Below, piece after piece: positions 16,298 to 24,782 of a DNA stretch of 42,792 nucleotides. Every line of letters begins with the position of its first letter. Positions within the stretch are counted from its first letter, which is position 1. The DNA is from Candidatus Thorarchaeota archaeon (GTDB taxonomy: Archaea; Asgardarchaeota; Thorarchaeia; Thorarchaeales; Thorarchaeaceae), in contig SOKL01000306.1 in the NCBI GenBank assembly GCA_004376265.1, forward strand, positions 1 to 42,792, read 5' to 3'. The position numbers and the translations under genes are program-made. The notes beneath the pieces were generated by a model. It saw nothing but the letters and a program-made list of their open reading frames with translations, did no database searches and had not been told where the DNA came from.

Positions 16298-17365
16298 GTG
16301 ATTGATTTGAAGCGGAAACAATATGCCCTAATCCCACTGGTTTTGTTCTTGTTACCCCTCATTTTGAGTTCGGTGGTTTTAGAGGTGCATGCACAAAACC
16401 AACCTGTTCATGAGATAGCAGTTTCAGTAGCTTCACTTGCAGGGATAGTCCAAGAAGTAGGTGGTCCTCAGGTCAGCACCTCGGTCCTACTTCAACAAGA
16501 AACAGAACCTCACGCATTCTCCGTTACTCCTGAAATCATCGCTACAGCTGACGCCGCTGACCTGCTGGTCTTTACGGGACACTTACACTGGGAGGAAGAG
16601 CTTGCTAATCTAACAGCAACACCATTCATCACATTTCATGATGTCGATGCTTCGGAGAACTATGATGATTATGGTGCAACATTATCACCAATGCCTGGGG
16701 GAGAGGAGAATAGTGAGGATGCCCACAAAGGAAATCCGCATGGATTCTGGCTGCTTCCACAAAATGCCTTAGCAATTGCTAATGCCACTCGAGCAGCCTT
16801 GATTACGCTCAACGCAACGATGACAGATGATTGGACCTCAAATTTCAACTCATTCGTTGATTCAATAGATGATCTCCAGAGTATCATTTATGCTCTAGAT
16901 GATGTGCATGGTTTTTCTGAGATGCATGCTGTTGTTGTATCTCCTGCAGAGGCATATGTTGCAGAAGCCTTTGGGATTGCGAGTGATGCAGTCCTACAGA
17001 TTGAGGAGATCTTTATTCCTGCGTCCAAATTATTGGATATTCAAACTGCCATCAGGAATGGAAGTATCAATCTGATAATTGGTTCTGAAGTTGCAAAGTT
17101 CCAAGCAGGTGGGGAGTATGCGTATCAGTTACAGGCAGATTACGGCGGCATCCTCATATGGTGGAGGACTGTCTTCTTTCCGGAGTCCAACTACTTCTGG
17201 ATGATGAACTACAATCTTGGAGCACTTGCTTCAGGCCTAGAGGGAAGATCGGGGCGGATATCGAACAACACGACTAACATTGGATTGATTGCGCTTTCAG
17301 GTGTTCTTGGAGTCCTGGTTGCGATAGAAACCGTACTTCTAGTTATGCGTGCTAGAGCTGAGTGA
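16298..17365 (+). CDS. znuA: Metal-binding protein of ABC transporter (ZnuA/TroA-like), membrane anchored
   Basis: 355 residues. Captures the metal outside the cell for the ZnuBC-like transporter. Signal/anchor helix at about 9-31, then the TroA fold with EPHAFSVTPEI (His72), VFTGHLHWEE (His95, His97) and NPHGFWLLPQNA (His148). The family's third His is less clear (His near FSEMHAVVV). A His/Asp/Glu-rich loop lies at about 130-148. Unlike bacterial ZnuA it ends with a second membrane helix (about 327-350) and a short basic tail, so it is held at both ends or cleaved at the first. GTG start; divergent from nikR. Confidence 0.88.
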   Translation: MIDLKRKQYALIPLVLFLLPLILSSVVLEVHAQNQPVHEIAVSVASLAGIVQEVGGPQVSTSVLLQQETEPHAFSVTPEIIATADAADLLVFTGHLHWEEELANLTATPFITFHDVDASENYDDYGATLSPMPGGEENSEDAHKGNPHGFWLLPQNALAIANATRAALITLNATMTDDWTSNFNSFVDSIDDLQSIIYALDDVHGFSEMHAVVVSPAEAYVAEAFGIASDAVLQIEEIFIPASKLLDIQTAIRNGSINLIIGSEVAKFQAGGEYAYQLQADYGGILIWWRTVFFPESNYFWMMNYNLGALASGLEGRSGRISNNTTNIGLIALSGVLGVLVAIETVLLVMRARAE

Positions 17366-17372
17366 ATTCGTA

Positions 17373-17717
17373 CTATTGACTCACTCGGGTACCAAGTCGC
17401 ATGTTATATACAGTGAATTCTAATTCGGTCAGTTCATCTTGGAGTTTTCTGTATTTCTCATCAAACTCATCTTGACCAACTAATCCAGCCTTCTTGTTTG
17501 TAACTAATTGTTTCAATGCTTTCTGACGTTCGTGGATCTTTTTCTTCAGCTTCTCCCATTCTTCCTTATTTGAAGAAACAGATTTTGCCCAACTCTTGCT
17601 AGCATCAGCATCCTGGTCGAGTTTGTGAACGATATCGTCAAGTGATTTCTTGATCTTTCCTGAGTCACTGGATTTCTCTGAATCGTTGCTCAAAGTTCTC
17701 ACCGGTCGATGGTTCAA
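17373..17717 (-). CDS. Coiled-coil hypothetical protein
   Basis: 114 residues, charged and helical. N-terminal 20 residues look disordered (SNDSEKSSDSGK); residues about 45-110 form one long predicted coiled coil with the hairpin-like ERQKALKQLVTNKKAGLVGQ then YRKLQDELTELEFTVYNM. The turn KKAGLVGQDEFDEKYRKL resembles the short C-terminal oligomerisation segment seen in many archaeal proteins where a small helix pair reports a protein's length. I do not recognise a family. It follows the AEC transporter gene by 41 bp on the same strand. Confidence 0.6.
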   Translation of the reverse strand: MNHRPVRTLSNDSEKSSDSGKIKKSLDDIVHKLDQDADASKSWAKSVSSNKEEWEKLKKKIHERQKALKQLVTNKKAGLVGQDEFDEKYRKLQDELTELEFTVYNMRLGTRVSQ

Positions 17718-17758
17718 GTGGTTGCTTTCGATATATGCCTTCAGATTACGCAGTTGTA

Positions 17759-18694
17759 CTAACCTAAAATGAAAGGGAGTATTGGAATCAAGGGCAGTAA
17801 TAATAGAGTTCCAACAGTTACCGTTGTTGAAGCTGTTTCAACATCTAAACCAAATCTTGAAGCGTATACGACAGTCAAAATGGCTGGAGGCATCAAAGAT
17901 TCTAGAAGAAGAACCTGAAATGGAATCTGAGAGAGACCTGAGACAATGAGAATCGGTAGGGTGATGAGGGGGATGATCAACTGCCTTGTTGCAATGACAT
18001 TCAAGGCAACACGGATATCGGCTAAGGAGAACCTTATTCCAACACCCAGACCAACCGACAACAATGCAAGATATGTAGTGAGTGGTGAGTTGTACGATAG
18101 AACGGTGGAAATTATACTTGGGAGTCCTATTCCTGCGGCAAGAAGGACTAGGGCAAAGATTGCGGCTAGAAATGGGGGAAACAATAATGCATCTCTGGCT
18201 ATTTTCTTCAATCCGGCATTCTGCTCGCTGAAGCTTGCACCCATAACAGATCCCACCGTAACATAGAGAATCATCTGAGTAAGAGAGAAGAGAATTACAA
18301 AGGGCACAGCAGTAGGACCTAAGAACATCAGAACTAGAGGAAGCGGGACGAATATGGCGTTATTGAAAGTAGAGCAGATATAGAGTGACCCTTTAGTTTG
18401 ATTTTTCATTTCACTCTTCCTCAACCTCAGGAAAATCAGAGCAGGACCCAGAAGATGAATTATCACAGTAATGAGAAGGTAGACTGGAATCTCTGCTAAT
18501 GAAGAAGGAGCTGAAGTAAGGAGGACATAGAAAATGAGTGTTGGTACAAGGATGTTAATGAGAATGAAATTGAGATGTTTGTTCACAATCTGACCTTTTC
18601 CAGAAAGCCGAGAAATCAGGTATCCAAATAAAATGAACCCATAGAAGAGTGCAATCTGGATAGCCAGAGCGTCTACCGTTTGTATTGGAAACAC
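17759..18694 (-). CDS. AEC family transporter (auxin efflux carrier/MdcF-like permease)
   Basis: 311 residues with about ten hydrophobic helices in two repeats of five, the fold of the auxin efflux carrier family. Bacterial and archaeal members carry malonate, malate, lactate or other carboxylates. Seen: N-terminal FGYLISRLSGKGQIVNKHLN, a frequent family opening, and a C-terminal ESLMPPAILTVVYASRFGLD, the second conserved crossover region with the Pro pair. It follows the aldehyde:ferredoxin oxidoreductase gene by 52 bp on the same strand, so it may export or import the hydroxyacid handled by that operon (inference). Confidence 0.85.
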   Translation of the reverse strand: MFPIQTVDALAIQIALFYGFILFGYLISRLSGKGQIVNKHLNFILINILVPTLIFYVLLTSAPSSLAEIPVYLLITVIIHLLGPALIFLRLRKSEMKNQTKGSLYICSTFNNAIFVPLPLVLMFLGPTAVPFVILFSLTQMILYVTVGSVMGASFSEQNAGLKKIARDALLFPPFLAAIFALVLLAAGIGLPSIISTVLSYNSPLTTYLALLSVGLGVGIRFSLADIRVALNVIATRQLIIPLITLPILIVSGLSQIPFQVLLLESLMPPAILTVVYASRFGLDVETASTTVTVGTLLLLPLIPILPFILG

Positions 18695-18746
18695 CTACTT
18701 TGGATGCTGCGAGTACTTCGAATTAAGGTAACGGATGATGAACGAA

Positions 18747-20531
18747 TTATTGGAGATCAATCATCTCAAGGTCTTGAAGAGCTTTTTCTGTAGGTCTACC
18801 GGTTTCTCGATTCCATTGACGATATTCATAGTATTCTTTCAATTGAGCATCAACATCAGGAACAAAGTCATCAGTGACACTTTCAGCATGAGGTTTGAGG
18901 AGAGGTGTTGGGAGTCTTTCGTCTGAGGTTTTTAAACCGCAACGCAGGTTGAACAGCCTCTTCATTGTGACTGCTCGTGCACCAATAGTCATCAAGTCAT
19001 CTAACTGGTATGAAGCGCCCATCGCATAATTCAGTAGGTCAATTATTTTCTGGGGTGGAACAATTGCAAAATGACACATGATAACAGAGTCAAAGAAAGC
19101 TCGATACTCTTGGACTCTCGCTGCAGTCTTTCCCTTACCATCATTCTCCAAGCGGTCACCAGCAATAATTCCAAGCTCCTGTACGTCCGCGCCCATATCA
19201 ACAGAATAAATGTCGCCTTCCATATGACTTGCTCCACGCGATGCAGTGGTATAGACTGTTGTCATACCAGAGAATGCTCGAGGGTCGTGATTTGGAATCT
19301 CCATTCCTCTGACGTGAAGAACAATATCCTCTGCGGAGTGTTTCTGAGCAATAGAAACAGATCCTTCCGCTAATTCATTGCCAATGCCTTCCCTCTTTGC
19401 AATTGCATGAATCAGATCAATAACTCTGTCTGGGTCATTCCAAGTCAATCCGTAGTCAGCCTTTCCGATATCACTCAAGTGAGTGGCAAAGGCAATTGTA
19501 CTCCCACAGCTGATTGTATCCATCCCATACTCATTGCAGAGGCTGTTCATCAGAGCAATCTTGTTCAAATCAGAAATCATTAGATTTGAACCAAATGCTG
19601 CAAGTGTTTGAAACTCTGGTCCTGCAACATTTACTAAATCATACTCCGGCACAGATACTTTTCTTCCACAACCAATGGGACAGGAGTAACATGCGATTCG
19701 ACCAGTCAAAATATTTTCCATCGATTTGGCATTTATCAAATCAACATCATCGAACTCAATCTCTTGAAAGTACTTGATAGGCATGTCATTGAACATCATA
19801 GCAATGTCAACGTACATAGCCGTACCTTGGTCCGTAAGCATTGACATGCCCTCGCCCAGAATCTTCTTGGATGATTGTGCTAATTCCTTGAATTCATCAG
19901 GTGAATAAAGAGGGACCTTGTGCTTGCCACCTACTGCGATGGCCTTGAGATGTTTCGAACCCATCACTGCACCGAATCCACATCTTGCAGCTACACGTTC
20001 TGCGTTGACTATACTAGCAAACTTGACGAGATTCTCCCCAGCGGGACCTATGCACGCCACTCGAACTCTTCCAAGATCCTTCTTCAGAGCTTCCTGAGTA
20101 GAGTCAGTCGTTTTACCCCACAGATTTTCAGCCGGGATTATCTTAGCCTGATTGTTCTCAATATGTAGTGTGACCGGTTTCTCCGCACGACCTTTGACTA
20201 ATATTCCATCATATCCTGAAAACTTCAGAAACGTCCCAAAATGACCACCAGCATGTGATTCACCCCATAAATTTGTGATAGGGGATTTACCACATACAAC
20301 ATGACGTCCTGTACAGGGGGCAAGGGTACCTGTAAGTGGTCCAGCCATGAAAAGCAACATATTCTCGGGGGAGAGAGGATCAGTGGTGGGGTCCAAGAGA
20401 TCGTATAGGATTCTAGCGGCATAACCACTCCCACCAAGAAATTTGTTGGCTATTTCGTTGTCAATCTCCAGGCTAGTAATCTGATTCTTTGTGAGGTCAG
20501 CAACAAGAATCTGACCCATGTATCCCGTCAA
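18747..20531 (-). CDS. aor: Tungsten/molybdopterin aldehyde:ferredoxin oxidoreductase
   Basis: 594 residues, close to the 605 of Pyrococcus AOR. Oxidises aldehydes to carboxylic acids and reduces ferredoxin, using a bis-tungstopterin and one 4Fe-4S cluster. Cluster ligands: Cys281, Cys284 and Cys288 in CYSCPIGCGR, and Cys486 in VIMCHFA. N-terminal MTGYMGQILVADLT and the pterin-binding GRHVVCGKSPIT then WGESHAGGHFG (89-99) are typical. The start is TTG 20531, with GAGGTG 5 nt upstream. Last enzyme of a four-gene run with a class II aldolase, so the likely substrate is the aldehyde that aldolase releases (inference). Confidence 0.94.
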   Translation of the reverse strand: MTGYMGQILVADLTKNQITSLEIDNEIANKFLGGSGYAARILYDLLDPTTDPLSPENMLLFMAGPLTGTLAPCTGRHVVCGKSPITNLWGESHAGGHFGTFLKFSGYDGILVKGRAEKPVTLHIENNQAKIIPAENLWGKTTDSTQEALKKDLGRVRVACIGPAGENLVKFASIVNAERVAARCGFGAVMGSKHLKAIAVGGKHKVPLYSPDEFKELAQSSKKILGEGMSMLTDQGTAMYVDIAMMFNDMPIKYFQEIEFDDVDLINAKSMENILTGRIACYSCPIGCGRKVSVPEYDLVNVAGPEFQTLAAFGSNLMISDLNKIALMNSLCNEYGMDTISCGSTIAFATHLSDIGKADYGLTWNDPDRVIDLIHAIAKREGIGNELAEGSVSIAQKHSAEDIVLHVRGMEIPNHDPRAFSGMTTVYTTASRGASHMEGDIYSVDMGADVQELGIIAGDRLENDGKGKTAARVQEYRAFFDSVIMCHFAIVPPQKIIDLLNYAMGASYQLDDLMTIGARAVTMKRLFNLRCGLKTSDERLPTPLLKPHAESVTDDFVPDVDAQLKEYYEYRQWNRETGRPTEKALQDLEMIDLQ

Positions 20532-20540
20532 CGAAACACC

Positions 20541-21176
20541 TCAGTATTGAGCTAGCATGTCGTGGATGTCTTGCTCATCTTCCACAACTTCCTCTGGGAG
20601 TTCATTAACTTTGCCAGCACACTTTGCAGTCATGTAGATCTTACATGCACGTTCAAGAATTATGGATAAGAAGAGTGCCTCCTTCAATGTTTTCGCATAA
20701 CAGACTGCTCCATGATTGGCTATGAGTGCCGCACTCCTACTCTCTAGAACCTCAACAACATTCTTTGCCAAATCCTTCGTCCCGGGCATTGCATACGAGC
20801 TGACTCGGATAGTTGCACCAAGCTTGGGAATTATCTCATCGAGTATTGGAGGTAATGGCTCTTGTATAACCGCCATGGCTGAAGCGTAGATACTGTGAGT
20901 GTGAACTATTGCAAGAGCTTTATCGCGCGCCGCATATATCTCAAGGTGCATGAGCATCTCAATACTCGGGTTCCGTGTCCCCTCAATGACGTCCCCGTTC
21001 ATATCTACTACAACCATATCTTCGATTGACATCTCAGTATAATGCACTGAGCTCGGGGAGATTACTACATGCTCATCAACACGAAGACTAGCATTTCCAG
21101 ATGACCCAATGACCAAGTCATTCTCAACCATTTGTAGGCATAAATCTAGCAGTTCTTTCTTTTTTTCTTCATACAT
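20541..21176 (-). CDS. Class II aldolase/adducin family protein (L-fuculose-phosphate aldolase-like)
   Basis: 211 residues, the size of L-fuculose-1-phosphate aldolase. Zinc enzyme that splits a ketose phosphate into dihydroxyacetone phosphate and an aldehyde. Zinc ligands His92 and His94 (VHTHSIYAS) and His155 (ANHGAVC), with the catalytic acid Glu73. The phosphate-binding segment GSSGNASLR (24-32) is also there. ATG with AGGTGAAT upstream. It sits 17 bp after the sugar kinase gene and 9 bp before AOR. Other class II members (ribulose-phosphate aldolase, methylthioribulose-phosphate dehydratase) cannot be excluded. Confidence 0.9.
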   Translation of the reverse strand: MYEEKKKELLDLCLQMVENDLVIGSSGNASLRVDEHVVISPSSVHYTEMSIEDMVVVDMNGDVIEGTRNPSIEMLMHLEIYAARDKALAIVHTHSIYASAMAVIQEPLPPILDEIIPKLGATIRVSSYAMPGTKDLAKNVVEVLESRSAALIANHGAVCYAKTLKEALFLSIILERACKIYMTAKCAGKVNELPEEVVEDEQDIHDMLAQY

Positions 21177-21193
21177 TTCTATTCACCTTTATG

Positions 21194-22687
21194 CTATATC
21201 TTTGACCATCGAGAGTAGTACCCTTTGTACAAATTAGCTCGCTCATCTGGTTCATAGGTTGTTCTCCATTTGACCATTGACTTGGATGCTTCCTCAATAG
21301 AGGAATAATGACCAGCACCTACTGCAGCACATATTGCGGCCCCTAGGAGACTTCCTTCGAATTGTACCGGAGTGTGTACAGGTCTGTTGAGGACATTAGC
21401 CAAGAGTTGAGGCCATGTTTCAGATTGACTCATTCCGCCGATTGTCTTGATGGTTGTTGATTCTCTGTAAGTATCCAGCTGTTCAATATTGCCTTTGACG
21501 GCATACGCTACATTCTCGATTACTGCGTGAATGAAGTGGGATGCATCAAGGGGAACAATTTGTGGTAATGCGGGTTGAGGGAAGATCATCTTGGCTTGTT
21601 TCAGATCAGTGATTTTTTGACAATCCATGACACTGGGACCAATAGCTGCATAGGTCTCGTTACTACCTGGTTGTATTCCTTTGACGATATTATCGATCTC
21701 ACCAAAAGTTCGTTGAGTACATTTCTCAGGATTCTCTGACCGTTCACATAGAAGATTGACAGCCCACTCGAGATTTGCACCGGTAAGGGTCGCGTTACTT
21801 TCGATGACCCATTTTTCTTTGACCATGTGACTGCCAGTCCATATTTTCTGTTCTGCTGCACACATACAGTCATCGATAATCATCATCACAGGAGCAGTGC
21901 TTCCCACAATTGCAGTAATCTCTCCTACCTTGGAATCACTGGCTAGGAGTGCGCAATGTGTGTCAGCTCCTCCTTGTACAACCGAAAGTCCCTTTGGAAG
22001 ACCACATTCTTTTGCGGCTTTATCTGTCACTGAGCCTACAACTTCACCAGCATTGTGAATCTCTGGAAGTATATTCAAGTCGATGTTAATTGCAGATGCA
22101 ACTTCTTCACTCCATTTGCCGGTTCGAATGTCAAGAAAACCAGTACTCCCTGCAGATGAAAGATCGGTAACATACTCACCTGATAGCTTGAATGTAATCC
22201 AGTCACAAATTGGGAGAAGGTGAGCGATAGACTCGAAAATCTCTGGTTCTTCTTCCTCAAACCAACTAATTCGTGAGGGAGCAAACATCAGAGGGGGCCA
22301 ACATCCCGTTATCTCGTGATACTTCTCTCCAAGGGATTCCTCTATGATGTATTGTGTCATTGCGCCTCGAGCATCGATATTTGGCCCACCGTGTAGTTCC
22401 TTGCCTTCACCGTCTAATAGAACAATGCCATGTCGTTGACTCGTTGTGGCAACAGCTTCCAAATCCGATGTTTTAATCTTGGAGTCCTTTATTGCGCCAT
22501 TGACCACTGTGCAAACATATTTCCAGAAATCTGTAGGGTCGAATTCCTTGGCTATCTCCAAATCGAGGGGGGTTGTGTATCCCCACGATTTCCTTGAGAC
22601 CCCCAGGACTTTACCTGTTTTGTCGAAGATCATACACCGAACGCCTGTTGTTCCAGCGTCAATAGCAGCTATCGCCAAGAGTTCCAC
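21194..22687 (-). CDS. FGGY family carbohydrate kinase
   Basis: 497 residues. ATP-dependent sugar or polyol kinase of the xylulokinase/fuculokinase/glycerol kinase family. Seen: the N-terminal phosphate loop AAIDAGTTGVRCMIFD (7-22), the substrate-binding SQRHGIVLLD (83-92), catalytic Asp242 in GGADTHCALL, and the C-terminal nucleotide-binding GGMSQSETWPQLLANV. The frame begins at GTG 22687, 2 bp after the dehydrogenase stop; a TTG at 22678 (LAIAAIDAG) is better placed behind the GAGGTGG ribosome binding site and may be the true start. The downstream aldolase suggests a ketose substrate. Confidence 0.92.
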   Translation of the reverse strand: MELLAIAAIDAGTTGVRCMIFDKTGKVLGVSRKSWGYTTPLDLEIAKEFDPTDFWKYVCTVVNGAIKDSKIKTSDLEAVATTSQRHGIVLLDGEGKELHGGPNIDARGAMTQYIIEESLGEKYHEITGCWPPLMFAPSRISWFEEEEPEIFESIAHLLPICDWITFKLSGEYVTDLSSAGSTGFLDIRTGKWSEEVASAINIDLNILPEIHNAGEVVGSVTDKAAKECGLPKGLSVVQGGADTHCALLASDSKVGEITAIVGSTAPVMMIIDDCMCAAEQKIWTGSHMVKEKWVIESNATLTGANLEWAVNLLCERSENPEKCTQRTFGEIDNIVKGIQPGSNETYAAIGPSVMDCQKITDLKQAKMIFPQPALPQIVPLDASHFIHAVIENVAYAVKGNIEQLDTYRESTTIKTIGGMSQSETWPQLLANVLNRPVHTPVQFEGSLLGAAICAAVGAGHYSSIEEASKSMVKWRTTYEPDERANLYKGYYSRWSKI

Positions 22688-22689
22688 CT

Positions 22690-23688
22690 CTATTCAAAGA
22701 CTTCAGGATTGAGTATGTGTGTAAGTTTCTCACCTTTGAGAAAGGCTTTGATATTAGATACAATTGCTGTTGATTGTCGGTGTATAGTTTCCTTTGTATT
22801 ACCCCCAAAATGTGGCGTTACTACGACAGAGTCTAGCTCTAGAAATTCATTATCACTGTCAACTGGCTCCATGGAGAAGACATCGAGGCCAGCTCCTGCG
22901 ATCATGCCAGTCTTCAGAGCTTCAAGTAGGGCATATTCGTTGGTGATTGAGGCCCTTGCAGTGTTGATGAAGATAGCAGTCTTCTTCATCAGCCCAAACT
23001 CTCTTGCTCCTAACATTCCACGAGTTTCTTCTGTTGGGGTACAATGGACTGATACAATATCGGATTGTTTCAATAGCTCATCCAACTCGACAACAGTGCC
23101 ATTGACATCTTTGACCCGTGAATTGTCGGCATATGGATCTGTAACTAGAATTTGAACACCAAATGATTTGAGTCGCTTGGCCACCTCATATCCAATCTGC
23201 CCCAGGCCTATGATACCAACAGTCCGTCCCTTGATTTCAAAACCGATTAAGTCGTTGTACATTTTTCCAAAGTCTTTGAAATCATCAACATAGAATTCAC
23301 TTTTTAGAAGACGCTCTGCAGAGATGATGTTTCGAGCCTGAGCGAGGATTAACCCTATAGTCAGCTCCACAACTGCATTTGTGTTTCGTCCAGGTACTGA
23401 AATGACTGGTATCTTTTTAGCTGTCGCTGCAGGAATTGAGATATTATTTGGACTCCCTCGAACTGACCCTATGAGCTTCAGTTCACAGCCTTCTATGACA
23501 TCTTCTTTGATCTCATCACCTTCGACAATAACGATGTCATAGTTTCCATCTTTGATAACTGGAAGCAACGAATCACCAAGGTATAGTTTGCCAGTTTCAA
23601 GCCAACTCTGATAGTCTACATCTAGACTCTCTGATTGAAGTTCTTCTAACGCTTCTTCAGAGAGCGGTGCGGTGATGAGAACTCGCAA
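22690..23688 (-). CDS. D-isomer-specific 2-hydroxyacid dehydrogenase
   Basis: 332 residues. NAD(P)-dependent enzyme of the phosphoglycerate/glyoxylate/D-lactate dehydrogenase family. Rossmann loop GLGQIG (161-166), followed 18 residues on by Asp184, which points to NAD over NADP. Catalytic trio Arg245 (NTARA), Glu274 (FSMEP) and His293 (TPHFGGN). No C-terminal ACT domain, so it is not a regulated serine-pathway SerA. TTG start behind GGAGG; a TATA-like TGTTTAAAG lies about 50 bp upstream. First gene of the kinase-aldolase-AOR operon, which fits handling of a hydroxyacid such as lactate, glycolate or glyoxylate (inference). Confidence 0.9.
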   Translation of the reverse strand: MRVLITAPLSEEALEELQSESLDVDYQSWLETGKLYLGDSLLPVIKDGNYDIVIVEGDEIKEDVIEGCELKLIGSVRGSPNNISIPAATAKKIPVISVPGRNTNAVVELTIGLILAQARNIISAERLLKSEFYVDDFKDFGKMYNDLIGFEIKGRTVGIIGLGQIGYEVAKRLKSFGVQILVTDPYADNSRVKDVNGTVVELDELLKQSDIVSVHCTPTEETRGMLGAREFGLMKKTAIFINTARASITNEYALLEALKTGMIAGAGLDVFSMEPVDSDNEFLELDSVVVTPHFGGNTKETIHRQSTAIVSNIKAFLKGEKLTHILNPEVFE

Positions 23689-23750
23689 TCGATAAAACCT
23701 CCAACTTCAGAAGCATTCAGTAGTAGTTTTTCACTTTAAACATTCATCGA

Positions 23751-23857
23751 CATCTTGCGTAGCAAGTGAGTTTGCAGCGCAAACCACGATGTAGTTCAAA
23801 GATTATCAGTGTCTTATATTCATTCTATGCATGGTTATACTCGTGATTTACATTGTC
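23751..23857 (+). promoter_or_regulatory. Promoter copy A of a duplicated 107-bp regulatory region
   Basis: Aligns without gaps to 24676-24782, with 18 differences by my count. The core 23766-23804 differs at a single base. It holds the inverted repeat GTTTGC-AGC-GCAAAC (23770-23784), a TATA element TTATAT (23814-23819), and ends at the TTG start of the next gene. The palindrome lies about 30 bp upstream of the TATA element, a position expected of an activator site. Confidence 0.7.
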
Positions 23858-24494
23858 AAAATCTGTAATAACAAAGATAAGGTCAAACTTGAAGACCAAT
23901 AATCACGCATTAAGTGGATATCTTATCTTTATAGGTGGTATTCAGTGGTTCATAGGCTTGCTAGCTGCAGAGTCCTGGTATCCTGGATACAGTAGTCGTA
24001 TTGATTATGTTAGTGAGCTAGGGCTTGGACCTACTGCTGTGTTGTACAATGCCTCTGTATTTCTTTTGGGAGCATTCATTGTAGCAGGAGCCTACGTCTT
24101 TCTGAGTGCAGGTGAAGGTAGAATCTTTCCAGTTTTACTCAGCATTACAGGAATAGGTGCGATGGGTGTAGGGATTTTTTCGGGTTACATGCAACCGATG
24201 CATAGCATTTTCACATTAATTGCCATTATGTTCGGTTCATTTGCCGCAATGGCTTCGTATAAGCACCAGAAAAAACCAATGGCCTACATATCCTTAATCC
24301 TTGGATTAATGGTATTCATTGCCTCAATTGTATTTTTGCCTTATTTAGGTCTACCAACTGGATCTACTGAAACCTTTCTTGGAATGGCAAAGGGATCATT
24401 GGAGCGCTGGGCGATCTATCCGATACTTGCATGGTGTATGAGTTTTGGTAGTTATCTGGTTGGTTCAGCTAACAACAATCCAGCTCAAAGCTGA
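23853..24494 (+). CDS. DUF998 family integral membrane protein
   Basis: 213 residues with six hydrophobic helices: about 20-38, 66-85, 93-112, 118-136, 142-162 and 188-206. Layout and the segments SSRIDYVSELGLGPTAVLYN (47-66) and GIFSGYMQPMHSIFTLIAIM match the DUF998 family, whose role is unknown. The TTG start lies 39 bp after a TATA element, so the leader is short. The promoter is a near copy of the one before the ABC transporter at 24778, which suggests the two transcripts respond to the same signal. Confidence 0.8.
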   Translation: MSKSVITKIRSNLKTNNHALSGYLIFIGGIQWFIGLLAAESWYPGYSSRIDYVSELGLGPTAVLYNASVFLLGAFIVAGAYVFLSAGEGRIFPVLLSITGIGAMGVGIFSGYMQPMHSIFTLIAIMFGSFAAMASYKHQKKPMAYISLILGLMVFIASIVFLPYLGLPTGSTETFLGMAKGSLERWAIYPILAWCMSFGSYLVGSANNNPAQS

Positions 24495-24510
24495 TCATAG
24501 TTTCACTAAA

Positions 24511-24588
24511 CTCTAGGTTCTTCCAGAATTCAAGTGTCTGAGGATTCTGTCGAGCAACCTAGAGACTTATTTTTAAAACTCCTTTTTG
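24511..24588 (+). terminator. Terminator-like inverted repeat with T-rich tail
   Basis: CTCTAGGTT (24511-24519) and AACCTAGAG (24556-24564) form a perfect 9-bp stem around a 36-nt loop, 16 bp after the DUF998 stop, followed by T-rich stretches ATTTTTAAAA and CCTTTTTG. Confidence 0.45.
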
Positions 24589-24675
24589 TATCAGTCAGTC
24601 ATGAGCTAAACCCCACAAACTGGTTTCACTCTTCCTTTATCTAATCACCCTCAATCTAGTTCATACAGTCATTGT

Positions 24676-24782
24676 CATCTTGTGAAACACGTGAGTTTGC
24701 GGCGCAAACCACGATGTAGTTCAAAGATTGTCAACACCTTATATTCATTCTATATGTGCTCTTACTCGTGAATTACAATGTC
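24676..24782 (+). promoter_or_regulatory. Promoter copy B of the duplicated 107-bp regulatory region
   Basis: Same layout as copy A: inverted repeat GTTTGC-GGC-GCAAAC (24695-24709), TATA element TTATAT (24739-24744), 39 bp to the start codon. The alignment runs through the start codon (ATG here, TTG in copy A) and stops within two bases after it. Confidence 0.7.

Noticed and set aside
16669-16887. Long open frames antisense to real genes throughout the window, for example opposite znuA
   Set aside because: They mirror the sense codon structure, have no ribosome binding site and show no protein-like motifs.
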